A stretch of 64,000 nt of DNA from Vitis vinifera (Eukaryota > Streptophyta > Magnoliopsida > Vitales > Vitaceae). Every line of letters starts with the position of its first letter. Position 1 is the first letter of the stretch. The position numbers and the translations under genes are program-made. Where the stretch lies: NCBI RefSeq assembly GCF_030704535.1, contig NC_081815.1, forward strand, positions 16,973,001 through 17,037,000, given 5' to 3'. Positions 33,402 through 46,223 of the stretch are shown here, piece by piece. The notes beneath the pieces were generated by a model. The model saw only the letters and a program-made list of their open reading frames with translations. It was not told where the DNA came from and searched no databases.

Positions 33402-36400
33402 GTTTGGATCAATTGTTTAATTTGTTTGGTTTTACTTACAACCCTACTAGTTACCATCCTTTTATTAGTGCAAATTAACTTGCTTAGAGGAATAATTTCA
33501 AAGTAACAATTGGTATTGAATAAGAGTTTCCAAAAGTTAATTCTCAAGTCACCTCACCATCGCTTATGGTCATACCGATGATGTGAGGGGTGATGTCTAC
33601 TAAAAAATAAGTTGATTGGAGGAAAAGATTATTTCTCCAAGTTTTGGAGTGATTCGTGCACAAAACAAAACTTAATGGATTGGACTCATTTTCAAATGTT
33701 TTTTACGTGTGCGCAATTGTAGAGCTTAATTTGCTAAAGGCTTAAAGATTATTTAAGAATCATTTTTAACTATTCCATATATAATACAAGAAGTTTGGAG
33801 CCTTTAAATAGGAGTTGGAAACAAACTCGTTGTTAAACACAACTTAGGGTAATTGATCAACCAACTAGTCAAATCGGCTACTAACGGTTAGGCTTTTAAT
33901 GTGCTAACAAGTGACTACTAAGTCACATAAGCTCATCTAGTTGAGCATTCGATCGATCATTTCTCAATCGGTTAAGGTCCATCTCAACTAGCTAAAGCAA
34001 GCTTCTACCAATCGGTGAATGGTAACCAGTTCAATCGGTTCAACTAGTTGGTTGAGTGAACAATAATCTTGTTAGTTGATTTGGTTAAACATATATAAAT
34101 ATGTGGAAAATTGATACTCAAATGATCTTTAACAATATGGTCAATATGAAAACTTACGATTAAAAAACATTTTTGAATGATGAAATACATGTCAAAACAT
34201 GAGGTTTTATTATTGAAAATCAATCTCATATTTCATAAAAATTAATGAAAATGCATAAATGATCTTTACAGTTTTTGCATCTTTAACACAAAATCCTTGG
34301 GAAACATAGCAAGATAAACTACTTATAATTTTGAAAACCTTTTTAACCATGAATAACACTAATCAATGATGGTTTTCATTTAGAATAATTCTCTATCAAA
34401 TTTATAAAATAATAAAATTGAAACAGTACTTGAACGATTTATGGTGTTCCAATAAAAATGTATTGCAATGTGAACTTAATGCCAAAGAGATCCCAAAAAA
34501 AAGAAAAAACAACTTGGAATACCATTTTTTTGTCGTCTTCTCTTTATTCTTGATTTTCTTTTGATTAAAATGTTTTCTTGATTTCCTTTTTGAAAATCTT
34601 TTTTGCCTAATTACACTTAAAATATAATTATTAATTTCAAATCTTATTTTGTCATCATTAAAACTAAGATTAACTTAATACTAGTCAAAACATATATGAC
34701 TTTAGTTGTGCATAGTATTGATAAGGCTTTTCATTTGCTCAACAAACTTATGGATTTAGTTGTGCATGGATATGAGTTTAACGATGTTGTGCACAGTAAA
34801 CCTGTGAGAAGAAGGTTGTTTTCTTTACATGTGTACAACTCTGTATATGTGCATAGTAAACCTATGAGCTTGATAATGTTGTGTGTGACTTTGTATCAAG
34901 TGTTACTTTTTTACATTTCTTCATTTTTTTTTCTTAGTTTTCTCTTACAAACTTCCTCTAAACCTCCACAACATTTTAATGAAGGTTTCTTCATTCCTAA
35001 ATTGCTTAAACAATCCTTATCAAATGCAAAATTTAAGGGCTAACAATAACTTTAGGTATTAGGTTAGTGTTTAAGTGATCAAACACACTCAAGTAAGTTC
35101 AAATGAGCTCATTAAAGTGCTAAGTGTGAGTTCTCATCAATTAGTAGCACAAGATTTCTCATAGAAACTTAGTATTTATTGTGAAGAAACATGTTCTCCT
35201 GTCATGGCATAGCCACATTTTAATTAGTTTAACAATCTTAAGAGGATTGTATATATGTCTCATGAATATTTTTATAACATATTTCCCTAGAATTATATAT
35301 AAATAAAAATTTCTAAAAGACTTAAAATGCATGAAGCAAATAATTAAAACTTCATAAAATATACTCAATTAAGCTACTATGATCATTATATAGATTAAAG
35401 CAATTTAAACGCATATGCTACAATCACCTTAGTGAATGCCTACTAAAAGAAGAGTATATAAATAATCTTACATGTCAATGAGTTTTTAAAATAATCTTAC
35501 GTGTCAATGAGTTTTTACTAAGAAATCAAAAACCATATTGAAAATTATTGCAATATATGTTGACTAACTTAAATTTTGTTAGGACTCTTAAAGAGCTCAC
35601 AAGAATAACAAATTATATGAAAAATGAATTTGACACGAAAAATCTTCGAAAAACAAAATTTTGACTTGGTTTGTAAATCAAGTATTTTTCTAAATAAAGT
35701 TTTAATATATCAATCAACATACAAAATTTTTTAAGTGTTTTTATATAAATCAAGTACATCATTTTGACCTCTTAAATGTTTGTTTGATAAAAACTCATTC
35801 TGTTCTTACAAAATTGAAGAAAAATTACTTGATCCTAAAGTATCATATGTTAATGTTTTTGACGCACTTATGTATTCTACCAATTGTACACATAAAAAAA
35901 TGTTTTTATTTTTTATTTTTTATCAATTTATTAGAAAAATATAGTTTTAGACCAACCTGAAGACATTGGAATTGTATTATATACATATTACATTATCTTC
36001 ATTAAATAAATAATATCTTGTGAATTATACATGTCAAAGGGCTATTTTTTGTCGATTTAACCTAAAGACACTAAAATGATATCAAATGCAAATTGTGATA
36101 TTTTCATGGAAGAACTAATATGAGTTTATTTTATTCAAGAAAATCAAAACTACAATTGCTTGGATTATTGGATCAAGATACCTTTAAGACTTCCATAAAG
36201 TCAGGTTACAATTATAGTATGTGTTTTACTTGTAATGGTATTACTATATCATGGAGATTTGTCAAACAAACATTGGTGGCTACATTTTGAAATCATTTAG
36301 AAATATTGAAATGTTTATATTAAAAAATCACATGGACTATCCTCTATCAAAGCTAACTCAACAATATTCATGAAAATAATGATGCATGTATTGCATAAAT

Positions 36401-38510
36401 AGAATTGGATTATATTAAGTGTTTGGTGCGTGAGAATGAAAAGCGGGGATATGCATCTCATTCATTCATGTTTTGATAAATGATGATATGAATAAAGTCA
36501 AAAGTGATTCCAATTAGGAAGTATTTCGATTCCCTAATGCAAATTGTTTTTCAAATTTTTTTTTAAAAAAAAAACTAAAAACTTTTTGAGATAAGTTGTT
36601 TTTAAAAATAATTTTTTATTTTGATTTTGTAAAAAGCACTAATTGTGAATTCAATATATATAATGTAAATTAAATTTAATTTACAACTTATTAAAGATAA
36701 AAACAAATTTTAATTATAAATAAATTTAAAATAAATATTTTTTAATAAAATATGAATATTAATAATATAATAAAATCATAAATTATATTTTTAAATAAAT
36801 ATTATAAAAATATAGATATTAATATTAATTGATTTATTTTTTAAAAAATAAAGAATAATTATTCAAAATTAATAATTGCTAATACTATTCAATTTTAATT
36901 GAATGTAAAAACAAATCAAATTTAATTTTTTAAGGTATAAATGAGTCAATTTTTTATTATATGCATATATTTATTACTCAATTACAAAGATGACATTCTG
37001 AATTATTTTATAATTAATTAATCAGCCTTATGAATTTCAAATTATTCTTAAAAATTACAAGATTTATCAAATAATTTAAAGCATTAATTATGTCTATTAT
37101 TTTTTATAGTCATTATATATATTTTTGAGCTTTAAGTTATTTTTAAATTATTAGACTTATTAATAAATTCAATAAAAGTCTTACTTAATTTGAAATTTAT
37201 TTTCTGTAATGAAAAAAAAAAGAATAACAATTCTTTATTTTACTTTTTTTTTTTTTTGTAAATATTGTTTCTAAATAATAACAATTAAATAGTGGTATAA
37301 TTTTTTAAAAGCAATTTTGTTTTTAAATCTCACATCCAAATAGGTTTTTATTATTTAATAAAAAAAAAAGTTTCAATTTTTTTTAAATGAAAATAAAAAA
37401 TTATTTCAAACTATGTACAATGTGAGTTTTTTTAAAAAAAATAAAAATAAATAAAAAATTATTTTAAACCATATATATGGATGTTGTTGACATTTTTTTT
37501 TTCATTTTCATTTCCATTTTTACTTAACATTGAAATCGAAACACATTATCATCTTAACCTTAGATTCCTATATGCATCCAACACAATAATTGAAAATACC
37601 AAATTCATTCTTATTCAAGAGGGAGTAAGAATGAAAACAAAATATTTATTTCCATTTCTCATTCATACGTACCAAACACACCTTAAAATAAACATAACCA
37701 AACACATTTTTCAAAATTCTTTTATACATATAAACTTGATTCGAACACTGAAATGATGTCTAACAAATATGTTCAAGTGATAACCTAATGTATTTATTAA
37801 TAAATCATTATCAACCTCCACATTCAATAAGCTAATACATAATATTGGAATTCATTGACTAAGGATTTTTCTTATTAAACTTTTTAAAAAAATCATATTC
37901 ATATTAGTAAGAAGAGAAGGATAATTGTAAGGAGTTGTACGAAAAGGAAATTGCATTTCTGTAATGACATAAAGGAATCCAAATTGATGCATAACCAATC
38001 ACGATCGATTCTTTTCAATAAAAAAATCAATCGTAATTTTATTATAAGAGCAATTATGAGTATATGTAAATCCCAAAACATAGATTTATAGAAAGATATT
38101 TAATAAGGTATCTTGTCTATATATGAATATGATGTCCATAATAAATTCAAATGATCGTTCTCTCAATTTTTCTTTTGCTAGGGCCATAAAGAAAAAAACT
38201 TATATTGTTACGATTAAGAGGTTCATTCGAATACAAAATTCAATCTTAAAAATTACAACATCCCACTATTTTTACTACACTATTTTTTTTCTTCCTCAAA
38301 AGTTTTATCCCATTGAATTTTACTAACAAAGTTTTGATCTTAACCATTCAAGACTATAACATTTTTAAGAATATAATATCATTCTCATAATGTTTTATAT
38401 ATATATATATATATATATTGGTTTAATATTCTTAGATGGTTTTAATACCTAAATTAGGAAAAAAAATAAAAATCAGTAACATGGTACTTAAAGTGTGCTA
38501 AGATGCATGT
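33402..38510. other. AT-rich repeat-derived intergenic region
   Basis: No credible gene. The part 33540-34100 has LTR-like composition with recurring CTAGTTGGTTGA and AATCGGTT words and a CTTTAAATAGGAG TATA-like site near 33804. The part 36417-37690 is bordered by related sequence in inverse orientation (GTGTTTGGTGCGTGAGAATG on the left, CTCATTCATACGTACCAAAC on the right) and may be a degraded DNA transposon. The remainder is very A/T-rich. A TA run is at 38397-38420. Confidence 0.45.
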
Positions 38511-38516
38511 TAGCAT

Positions 38517-38586
38517 AGCCCAATCATTTTTCACTCCGATTTTCCATTTCTTCTGTGGCTAAAAGTTAGGGTTTGCGTTAGGGTTT
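38517..38586 (+). promoter_or_regulatory. Site II element and two telo-boxes in the proximal promoter or leader
   Basis: AGCCCA (38517-38522) is the reverse of the TGGGCT site II motif. TTAGGGTTT occurs at 38566-38574 and again at 38578-38586, just before the ATG at 38620. The combination is well known in promoters of plant ribosomal and nuclear-encoded mitochondrial genes and fits the product below. Confidence 0.65.
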
Positions 38587-38619
38587 CACAGAACCTCGAA
38601 TCTTATCTGCAAAGGAACA

Positions 38620-38898
38620 ATGGCGATGAGGAACTTCTACAACGAGATCAGAGGCTTGAAGGTGAAGGAACTCCCTGCACACGTCAAGCCCATGTTCACA
38701 ATCGACTACATCAAGAAATCGATCAACAAAGGATTGGATAACTACCATGCCAAGTACATCCAGACTAGCTCCATTGACCCTCTCTTGCATGTCTGCTACG
38801 GTGGCATAATCTTCTCCTACCTCGTCGCTCTTCCCGAGGAACGCCGCCATCTCGAGCACCAGCAGCACGCCAAAGAGCACGGTGGATCCGGACATTGA
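38620..38898 (+). CDS. Small mitochondrial protein, probable F1Fo-ATP synthase subunit f-like (plant At4g30010 type)
   Basis: A single coding exon of 92 aa. The N-terminus MAMRNFYNEIRGLKVKELPA is basic-amphipathic. A C-terminal hydrophobic stretch (PLLHVCYGGIIFSYLVALP, about 57-75) could be one transmembrane helix, followed by a charged tail EERRHLEHQQHAKEHGG. Length and arrangement fit small Fo subunits of the inner mitochondrial membrane (yeast ATP17 type). The family name is from memory of plant mitochondrial proteins and should be checked. ATG context is AACAATGGC. After the stop the transcript probably splices: donor TTCAG|GTACG at 38919/38920, 21 nt after the stop. Composition is clearly more GC-rich than the flanks. 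Confidence 0.8.
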   Translation: MAMRNFYNEIRGLKVKELPAHVKPMFTIDYIKKSINKGLDNYHAKYIQTSSIDPLLHVCYGGIIFSYLVALPEERRHLEHQQHAKEHGGSGH

Positions 38899-41249
38899 TC
38901 TGATCTGGTGTGGGTTCAGGTACGGGGGATTTTCGAAATTTGGGGCATTTGTTTGGGATATGATGTTTGTTTGTGTGATTTGAAGCGTTTATTGATGGGT
39001 CGAGACCGGTTTTCGTCTTTTTTTTTTTTTTCTGATTTGGTTGATGAGTTTTGGGTTTTTCATTATTTTGACGGAAAAGAAAATCGAGGAAAGAAATATG
39101 TTCTTTCTTATCATAAGTGTGTGAATTTTTTTCACGGGTCAGAGATGGATTTGGTGCTTGTTGATTTGATTAGTGGGGTGATGGTTTTTTAGTGCTTTTA
39201 TTGTTTTTGGTGGAGATAAATGAAAAAAAACAAATGTCTTTATGCTGATCATCGTTGCATTGTAATGTCTTTTCATGGGCTGAAGATGATTTTGGTGTTT
39301 GCTAATTTAATTATTGGGTATTGGTATTTTGGTGTGTTCATTGATGTTGGTGGAAAGGAAAATCAGGAAAAGAGATGTGCTCCTGCTGATCATTACTGAT
39401 TTATAATGGTTTTTCATGGGTGGAAACTGGTTTGGTGTTTATTTATTTCATTAGTGGGTATTCGTACTTTACTGTTTCACTGATTTTGGTGGAACGGAAA
39501 GCCTGGAAAAAATGTGTTTGCGTTGGCTATCATTGAATTGCTATTAGGATCTTTTGTATCTTTGAAAAATATTGAGGGATGAAAGGAAAACGCTGAAATT
39601 AGCTTGAGAAAAGAATCCATTCTTCTGGAATTTTCAGCATTTTTCCTAATTTTCCTTGTTCATGGAGATTTAAATGGAGCTTTAAGCCATATAATGAAGA
39701 GTTTGCACAACATGGTTTATTGAAATTGCTGGAAAAGGGAATTTCAAATATAAAAATGGAAGCTGATTTCTGTCATTTCCAAAAATTAGAGAATTATCAT
39801 CAACTATGTGCTTATGGAGTTGCAAAGTAAGAAGAGTGGTAATTAAGGATTTTAAGTTACAATTTTTTTTTTTTAAATTAGAAACAAAAACATTTTCATC
39901 AACAGAGTAAACTAGAGAAGGATGATAAATCCTTCCCTAAATACAAAACCTGATCAAAACAAAGTAAAAGAAAAATAAACCAGAAGTAGATTTTTAGTTA
40001 CATTTTCTGGGAATGATTTTTCTAAAATGCCTAAAGAAGGTTTCTATTAAGCAAGCAGTTAACTATAGGCATCACTTATATCATCAAAATATGTTTCACT
40101 AGACTAAAGTAGAGTTTGATTTTACTACTTTAGTTTGTGGATTTTGTTGGTGTAAATGTGTGTTGAATAGACTATATGGTGGTGCAGAAGATGAACAGTA
40201 CTTTGGTTTGGTTGAGTTTACGCATGGCATGCTTAGATGTTTCTGTCGAAACTGAATGGTTCTATTCTGTCCATTACTCAAAATGGGGGCCCATCCATTT
40301 TTGTAAATGGTTTGGCTAAATTATACTTAGTGCTTCTGGCTTGGCATTTATAATTTCATATAATATAACTTAATAAAATAATTAACATGCGCAACTATGA
40401 AATGTTAACATTTGCTATTGAGTTGGAGTTTATATTTTGCTAGTAAACCCACTATCAAATCATTAAGGTGTATGCATTTTTCAGAAGCATATTTCCTATA
40501 TTTTTCTTTGATTGCTCTTCTATGATATAAACATTTTCTTTTCTTTTGCTAGATTCTAGTTCTTAGCTCCAGCAGTAACTTTTCCCTAATGCATCGAATG
40601 ATATGTTTATGAAGCACATTTCTTGCATTTAATTGTCTACTTCATGTACTTATCTTACTTGTTTGTTCCTTCCCTGCTTCCAGCCATTTTAAGTGTTCTC
40701 ACTTCTTGCTCACACTGTTTGCCTTCTTGGTAACCATGGGCAAGAGCCTTGGTCTTATGGACTTGTTAATTTCTTTCTTGGTCATGAAACCATAGCTGGA
40801 AAACAGTTTAGAAAGTTAAGCACAAGGCAGATGAAAATGTAGACAATCACGGGGTTTGTAATGAATTCTTGTCCTTGAAAAGGGAATGTGGGTGTTGAAC
40901 TGATGTGCTTGTTTTTTTGTGTTGTTTAACTCTGTTACATATTTGTCCTCATGCTTTTTTTAATTAGAGACAAATGTTTAGTCTTTCATATAATTGGATT
41001 TTGAATTTGTCTAAATGGAGATAAAAGTTGCCTTTTTTGAAGGTAGACTAGATGAATAAATCTTTATGGCTTAAATCCTGTTTTCTGTTTGTCAAGGGGA
41101 CATGACTGAAATTTCAGGTCCAAACAATTCATTTATGACCTAACCAATGAACTCAGATTCGGCACCAGCCACACCACAAATTCCATAGAACTATTATTTA
41201 TTATTGCTGTTGTTGTTGTCATTGTTCTAATTGGGTGTGATAATTATTA

Positions 41250-41430
41250 GTATGGGTCTCAGCACCGCTATAACGTTTGTGTGGTTGTTGTAATTGTGTT
41301 AGAAATATAGTATTGGTTTGAGCACCACTATTGCGTGTGTGCATGTGCATTTCAGCCTCAGCACCATTGTGCTGTGTGTTTTAATAACTATTTGTGTTGG
41401 TCTCAGCACCACTGTTGTTTGTGTGCTTGC
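41250..41430. repeat. Degenerate minisatellite
   Basis: Repeats of a GTCTCAGCACCACT..GTGTGTG-type unit of about 50-65 bp, at least four diverged copies. Confidence 0.6.
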
Positions 41431-41654
41431 ATTGCATTTGAACTCAATGTTCAGTATTTTTAGTCATGTAAAATAGGAGTTCGAGGTGGAAAGGTTTACT
41501 TTGGAAATTTGAGCCAAAATTTTTAGAGCAGTTGGATGCTGATGATTTTGTAAAAGCTAGAGTTATCAGCTCCTCAATTGTTTATGGCACTTCTCCATTA
41601 AAAATGGGGAAAAAAAGATAACCACATTTGGCTTAGGAAAGTGCATCTCTAGCA

Positions 41655-41840
41655 GTGTGTAATTCCAAAGGGTTGGTCTAATTTAGAGAGATTGTTTGTT
41701 TTTACTTTGTATTTTCCTGTTTTTGTATTTTTGTAGTTTAGTGTTTCCTTGGTGGGAGGATTCCTCATCCTTCTCTTGTACTTTTCTTTTCGATCAATAT
41801 ATTCCTTTATCGTTTCCTATCAAAAAACAAAAAAAATATA
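41655..41840 (+). mobile_element. 5'-truncated LINE 3' tail
   Basis: Closely parallels the 3' UTR of the LINE at 60646-63614 (read on minus): GGTGGGAGGATTCCTCATCC, then CTTCTCTTGTACTT, then a TATTCCTTTATCGTTTCC stretch, ending in an A-rich tail after CTATC. No coding part remains. The short open frame at 41696-41932 is an accident of this tail. Confidence 0.75.
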
Positions 41841-42601
41841 AACGCCTGTACATTTTTTTGTTAGTTATCAGAAGTGTGCTAAAATCCATTAATCAGATGA
41901 TTATGAATGAAATGAAGATTTCTGACATTTAGACATGTTTGTGGCTTATAGTAATAAGAGGTTTTGTGGAAATGATTAAATTCATCAGATTTACAATCAA
42001 TTATGGCACTGGCCAGGAGATTTGTGGCTTAAGTTGTGGATGTCTGAAGAGACGAATGCCTAACCTCTAAAATCTAACCTGAACCAACAGGCTGTAGCTT
42101 AGTCACTATCCTGGGGGTGGCTTGAAGGGTTTAGGAGTGAGAAGTCTGGAGTCCAGTTGTTGGGGAGGGGGGCGGGGGGAATGGGACTCAGTTTTTTAAC
42201 AAAGGTTGAGCCTCTGGTAAGGATGATTATGATGGTAGCAATATATTTTTCCTTCAGAAGAAATCAAGCCGTAGCTGCTAATCTTTGTACTAGGTTTATG
42301 TGTTCACCTCAAGATGAGTTGACTCTATTGCACATCGAGATTTTAAACCCAAGAAGCAATTGATTATATTATGTTGATCTTATAATCAACTTTTTCTGTT
42401 GTACAATTTGGTTCTCTAGTCTTGATAATATTTAATAATTCATCCTTTTTAGCATGTTGGTATCATAATTCTTGTATTGGTGTCACCTTTTTCATGGTTT
42501 TTTAAAAGTAATTATACTTCTATTATATTAAACTTTTGCCAATGTTTAATATGACCTGGTTATAACTTAATTGGGTTTTTCCATTGTCTCTGTTTTTGCA
42601 G

Positions 42602-43135
42602 AAATAATGAGCCTCCTGGAGATCGGTTTGGTGACAATTGGTGTTCTTTTTGTTTTCTGGTTTTAATCTCTAGATACTATGGACAGGAAGATGCCTTGTG
42701 TTGTTTAACACATGGCAGCAATCGATGATGGAATAAAGCCCTGGTCACCATGAGCATTGTACCTTTTTTTTTCTTTATGATATTGCTGTCCAATGATTGG
42801 CAACAGGAAAAGACCGTTTGTTTTATTTGAATTCTAAGTTCTGCTGATGAATGAAGATGTCATATTCACATGAAATTTGTTGCCTTCTGATATGGGTCTG
42901 AACCTGAATTGCCCTGGATTTCGTACTGTACTTGCTTTGATGGAGCGTGCTCGATACTCAATATCTTAGTACTAGGTCAGAGCGGCATTGCCAGACGGTT
43001 GACCAGAGGCCAAATTCCTCTACAGAAGATGAGGCCATTTTATCTCCATTTATTGGAGAACGAAAAGATTTTTCTGAAGTTAACACCACTGTGACATTCT
43101 CTTCATTCCAATTGGTGCTTTCAATAAATTAATCT
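42602..43135 (+). other. Probable last non-coding exon (3' UTR) of the ATP-synthase-type gene
   Basis: Begins after the acceptor at 42601. It contains a 19-codon open frame MSLLEIGLVTIGVLFVFWF (42607-42666), entirely hydrophobic after residue 6. A CAATAAATTAATC polyadenylation-like signal lies at about 43121-43133. The 3' UTR role is inferred. Confidence 0.4.
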
Positions 43136-44109
43136 ATACAATGATAAAAGGTAATGAAATACACAATGGATGGATATAAAGGTTGTCACTTCCAATGTAC
43201 AAGGAAGGCAATATATGTTCACATTGGATTTGCCCATTTTCCATATGGTCGTGTAAGCCTAACCCAAATACTCTGTATGCAACAGGAGCGATATGATGCT
43301 CTACATTTTTCTTCAATGTTTCCCTCTTCTGATCTAGGCCTTTATATATATATATATAAAGTAATGGGTAGAAGCACCAACCTTATATAAGGGATAAGAA
43401 GGTGAGTGGGGGTTTTGGCTTAAAAACAGGAATGATGTGAGCTGAAGTGGGTGGATTTGAACAGATGATGCATTTTCTCTACACTCTTTTACAGGCAGTT
43501 TCCGTAAGTGGGGGCGTTTCAACAAATTAAAAATAAAAACAAAAATTTCAGCTAATTATGTCACTCTTGTGTCTTTGGGTGCTAAGTAGCTCAGGCTTTG
43601 GATGATCATCAAATCCCATCTAACCGGTGATGCTAATTTTCTCAAACAAAATCTAATCTTCTGGAGTGCATGAAACATCTCTTTTTACCCACTTGCCCAT
43701 CCAAGATTTCCATTCTATCTACTAAATGCAACTTTTCCTTAAAATCCAGATGCATTTTTGGTTCATTCTTATCATAAAAAAACACAACCATTAAGAGAAT
43801 TAATTTTGGGATTCATTCATTAAAATCACCAAAAAAAAAAAAAAAAAAAAAAAACCTTACTAGAATGCATGCTCTGACCTCTTCAACGCATGACTCTTCT
43901 AGCTATGAATCTTGAAGGTATTACTTCGACTTACATACCCTCAACTTCGATAACATAATAGTATCTCTGGTTTTTTTTTTTTATAACAAAAATACTAATT
44001 TTATTACTTGTGAGTTGTAACTGATCATGAGAAAGGAAACAATTTCCTTATAAATTTTTATATTTGTTTCTATTTATTATTTTTCACCAAAGTGAACTTT
44101 TTAGGGAGA
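43136..44109. other. Intergenic spacer upstream of the PHD/homeodomain gene
   Basis: No exon recognised. It contains a poly-A run of over 20 at about 43831-43854 and a TA run near 43345. Confidence 0.45.
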
Positions 44110-44331
44110 TATAAAAGCGAAATTTATTTGCAGAGAGAGACCTGACCGTTGGGTGGGAAGAAGAAGAAACAAACCAGCGACGGCGACCCAGAACAACATT
44201 CAATCAATAATCCCATACCCCATTTTCAAATTTGAAGTTTGGGTTCTTGATAACTGGACTCAATCTATACTAAAATACCTCTTCTTTCAGCCTCTCTCTT
44301 TCTCTCTATATATGTATACGTACTCTGCCAA
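44110..44331 (+). promoter_or_regulatory. TATA box and probable non-coding first exon of the PHD/homeodomain gene
   Basis: TATAAAAG at 44110-44117 is followed, about 20-30 bp on, by a GA-rich leader (GCAGAGAGAGACC). A donor GCCAAG|GTGAATC at 44331 could splice to the acceptor ACATCAG at about 46215, nine bases before the coding ATG. The open frame from 44153 begins with GTG and is not considered coding. Confidence 0.45.
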
Positions 44332-46223
44332 GGTGAATCTTTCTTACGTTTTTTCTGTCTTTTTTCTATATGCTTCTGGGGTTCTGCTGCAAATTCATAA
44401 TATTTTTGCATTTCGTTCGAAAGCTGCTTCTGGGTATTTATTGAATTTCATTTTTCATGATCATGGATTGCTTCTTCTTATTCTTTATTGCTTTGATCTG
44501 AATGAAAAATGGATTGTTCTTTCTTCTTAAAATAACGAGTAATCTTTGAATTTCAAGATGGGTATTTGAAATTTAGTTCTTTGGGTGTTCTTCATTCAAA
44601 TTTACCCTCTTTACTACCTTGCGGATGATCATGGGTTTCATTGTTTGGGGGAAGAGAAAGGAAGGGAGAAGAATTTTTTCAGTGCTTGAATTCAATTGGA
44701 GGATTGTTTTGGGGACATTCTCTTTTTTATTTCCTTTTTATTTTGGAATCAGTAACTTCAGTCTATATGGTGGATAGATTTATTTGTTGCCGTGAGGTGG
44801 TCTAATTGAGGATTAGGTTTTAGCTCTGGGTTCCTAATTGAGTTTCTAATCTGGGAAATCAATAGGGTTTTTATTAATTATTATAAATCTGCTATGGGCG
44901 AGTTTGGTATTTACTTACAGTGTTCTCAAGAACAATGCAGTCAATTTTAGTTTGGTCTTTGGGTGTATGAAGCTGCTGAGCTTTCCACTTATAATCATGA
45001 TCTTTTCTATTCTTATCAGGTTGTGACTTGCTTTTAGATGAATTTTTGGGCTATTGATATTCTATTTGATGGGATTGTGAAGACCCACTAATTTGTGTTG
45101 ATGAGCACAATAAGAGTGTCTAGGGTTTCTTCCATCATTTTTTTTTTTGTTTTCCAGTTGGTTCTGTTGCATAATAGAGAACAAACCTATCTGGTTTTCT
45201 TAGTATATTTATTTTTAGACTTTTGGTAAGTACAATTTATACTTTTGTGTGCTCACAAAGGTATATTTATTTTTCATGCAGATATGATTTGTTGAAGTTA
45301 TTGCTTAGGTCAACCAGGATTAATTTCGGGTTCAAAAAGAATGCCATACTTGTGCTGCATTATTTGTTTAGATCCTCAGAAATTCAATTCCCAAACTGTG
45401 AGCTCTGAAGGTGCACAGCTTACCATTTGAGGCTCATCTTCCCACTTAGGCATTCACCTTCTTTATTAGTCTAAACAAGGTACTTTTGACATAATAATGA
45501 ACTTAATCCAATATTTAGATGTTGTTTTTATGCTGCTTATACATCACTTTCTTCCATGTATTTCTCATTGCAGATTCTCTTAAGATATTAAAGTGATTCT
45601 ACTAATTCACACAAATAGTTTTATATTTTTGAGCTTCTAGGCAACCACTTTTTGGAATCTGGTTCAGTTATATGAGTTGATGGGAGACAACATTTAGTTC
45701 ATTTGCATTGTTTTCTCACATCTCTAAAATTTGTTTGATTATTTTATTTTATTCTATTTTTTATGTTGTGATCCTAATAATCATCACAATTGTTACATAA
45801 ATATGTTGCTACTTTTTTGAAATTTTCATGTTGTGTTTGTTAATAATCACCACAATTGTTGCATAAATCTGCCGTTGCCTTTTGAAGTTTTCATCTGTTT
45901 TTTTTTTTTTTTTTTTATAATTTATTTTAGAGATGAATGGTAGCTCACATCGTGTCCTCATCTCACTCTGATCATGTCTAAATACGATGGTAAAAAGTTG
46001 TAAGCATTAAGCAAATCCTTTTCTAGGTCCATACTTTCTGTAAGAATTGGGAATCTGAATTGTGTCTTCTTCCCCCTTAATCAGAAATTGGGAATCTGAA
46101 TCATGAAAATTATACAACTAATACGTAGGCCTTGAGTTCTTTATTTTGAACATTTTCTATGTTGTTTTGTCTATATGTTGTTTTTATCCATAACTGACGA
46201 GCTTTGATACATCAGAGATCAAT

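Larger units (their letters stand above)
38920..42601 (+). other. Probable intron in the 3' UTR of the ATP-synthase-type gene
   Basis: Donor CAG|GTACGG at 38920 and acceptor TGTTTTTGCAG at 42601 bound 3.7 kb of T-rich, intron-like DNA. Since the stop is only 21 nt before the junction, such a transcript would not be expected to trigger NMD. The interval contains a decayed LINE tail (41655-41840) and a degenerate GTCTCAGCACCAC repeat (41250-41430). Splicing is inferred from sequence only. Confidence 0.45.

Noticed and set aside
34696..35043. 115-codon plus-strand frame
   Set aside because: It lies in AT-rich repeat DNA with short internal repeats (GTGCATAGTAAACC words) and no recognisable domain or splice sites.
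38578..38895. 105-codon minus-strand frame
   Set aside because: It is exactly antisense to the ATP-synthase-type coding exon and lacks features of its own.
39860..39975. Possible minus-strand LINE tail in the 3'-UTR intron
   Set aside because: There is a poly-T run followed by A-rich words, but nothing matches the LINE 3' end defined at 60.6 kb closely enough to call.
44153..44530. 125-codon frame near the HAT3.1-type promoter
   Set aside because: It starts with GTG, is T-rich and hydrophobic downstream, and crosses a good donor at 44331. It is better explained as leader and intron.
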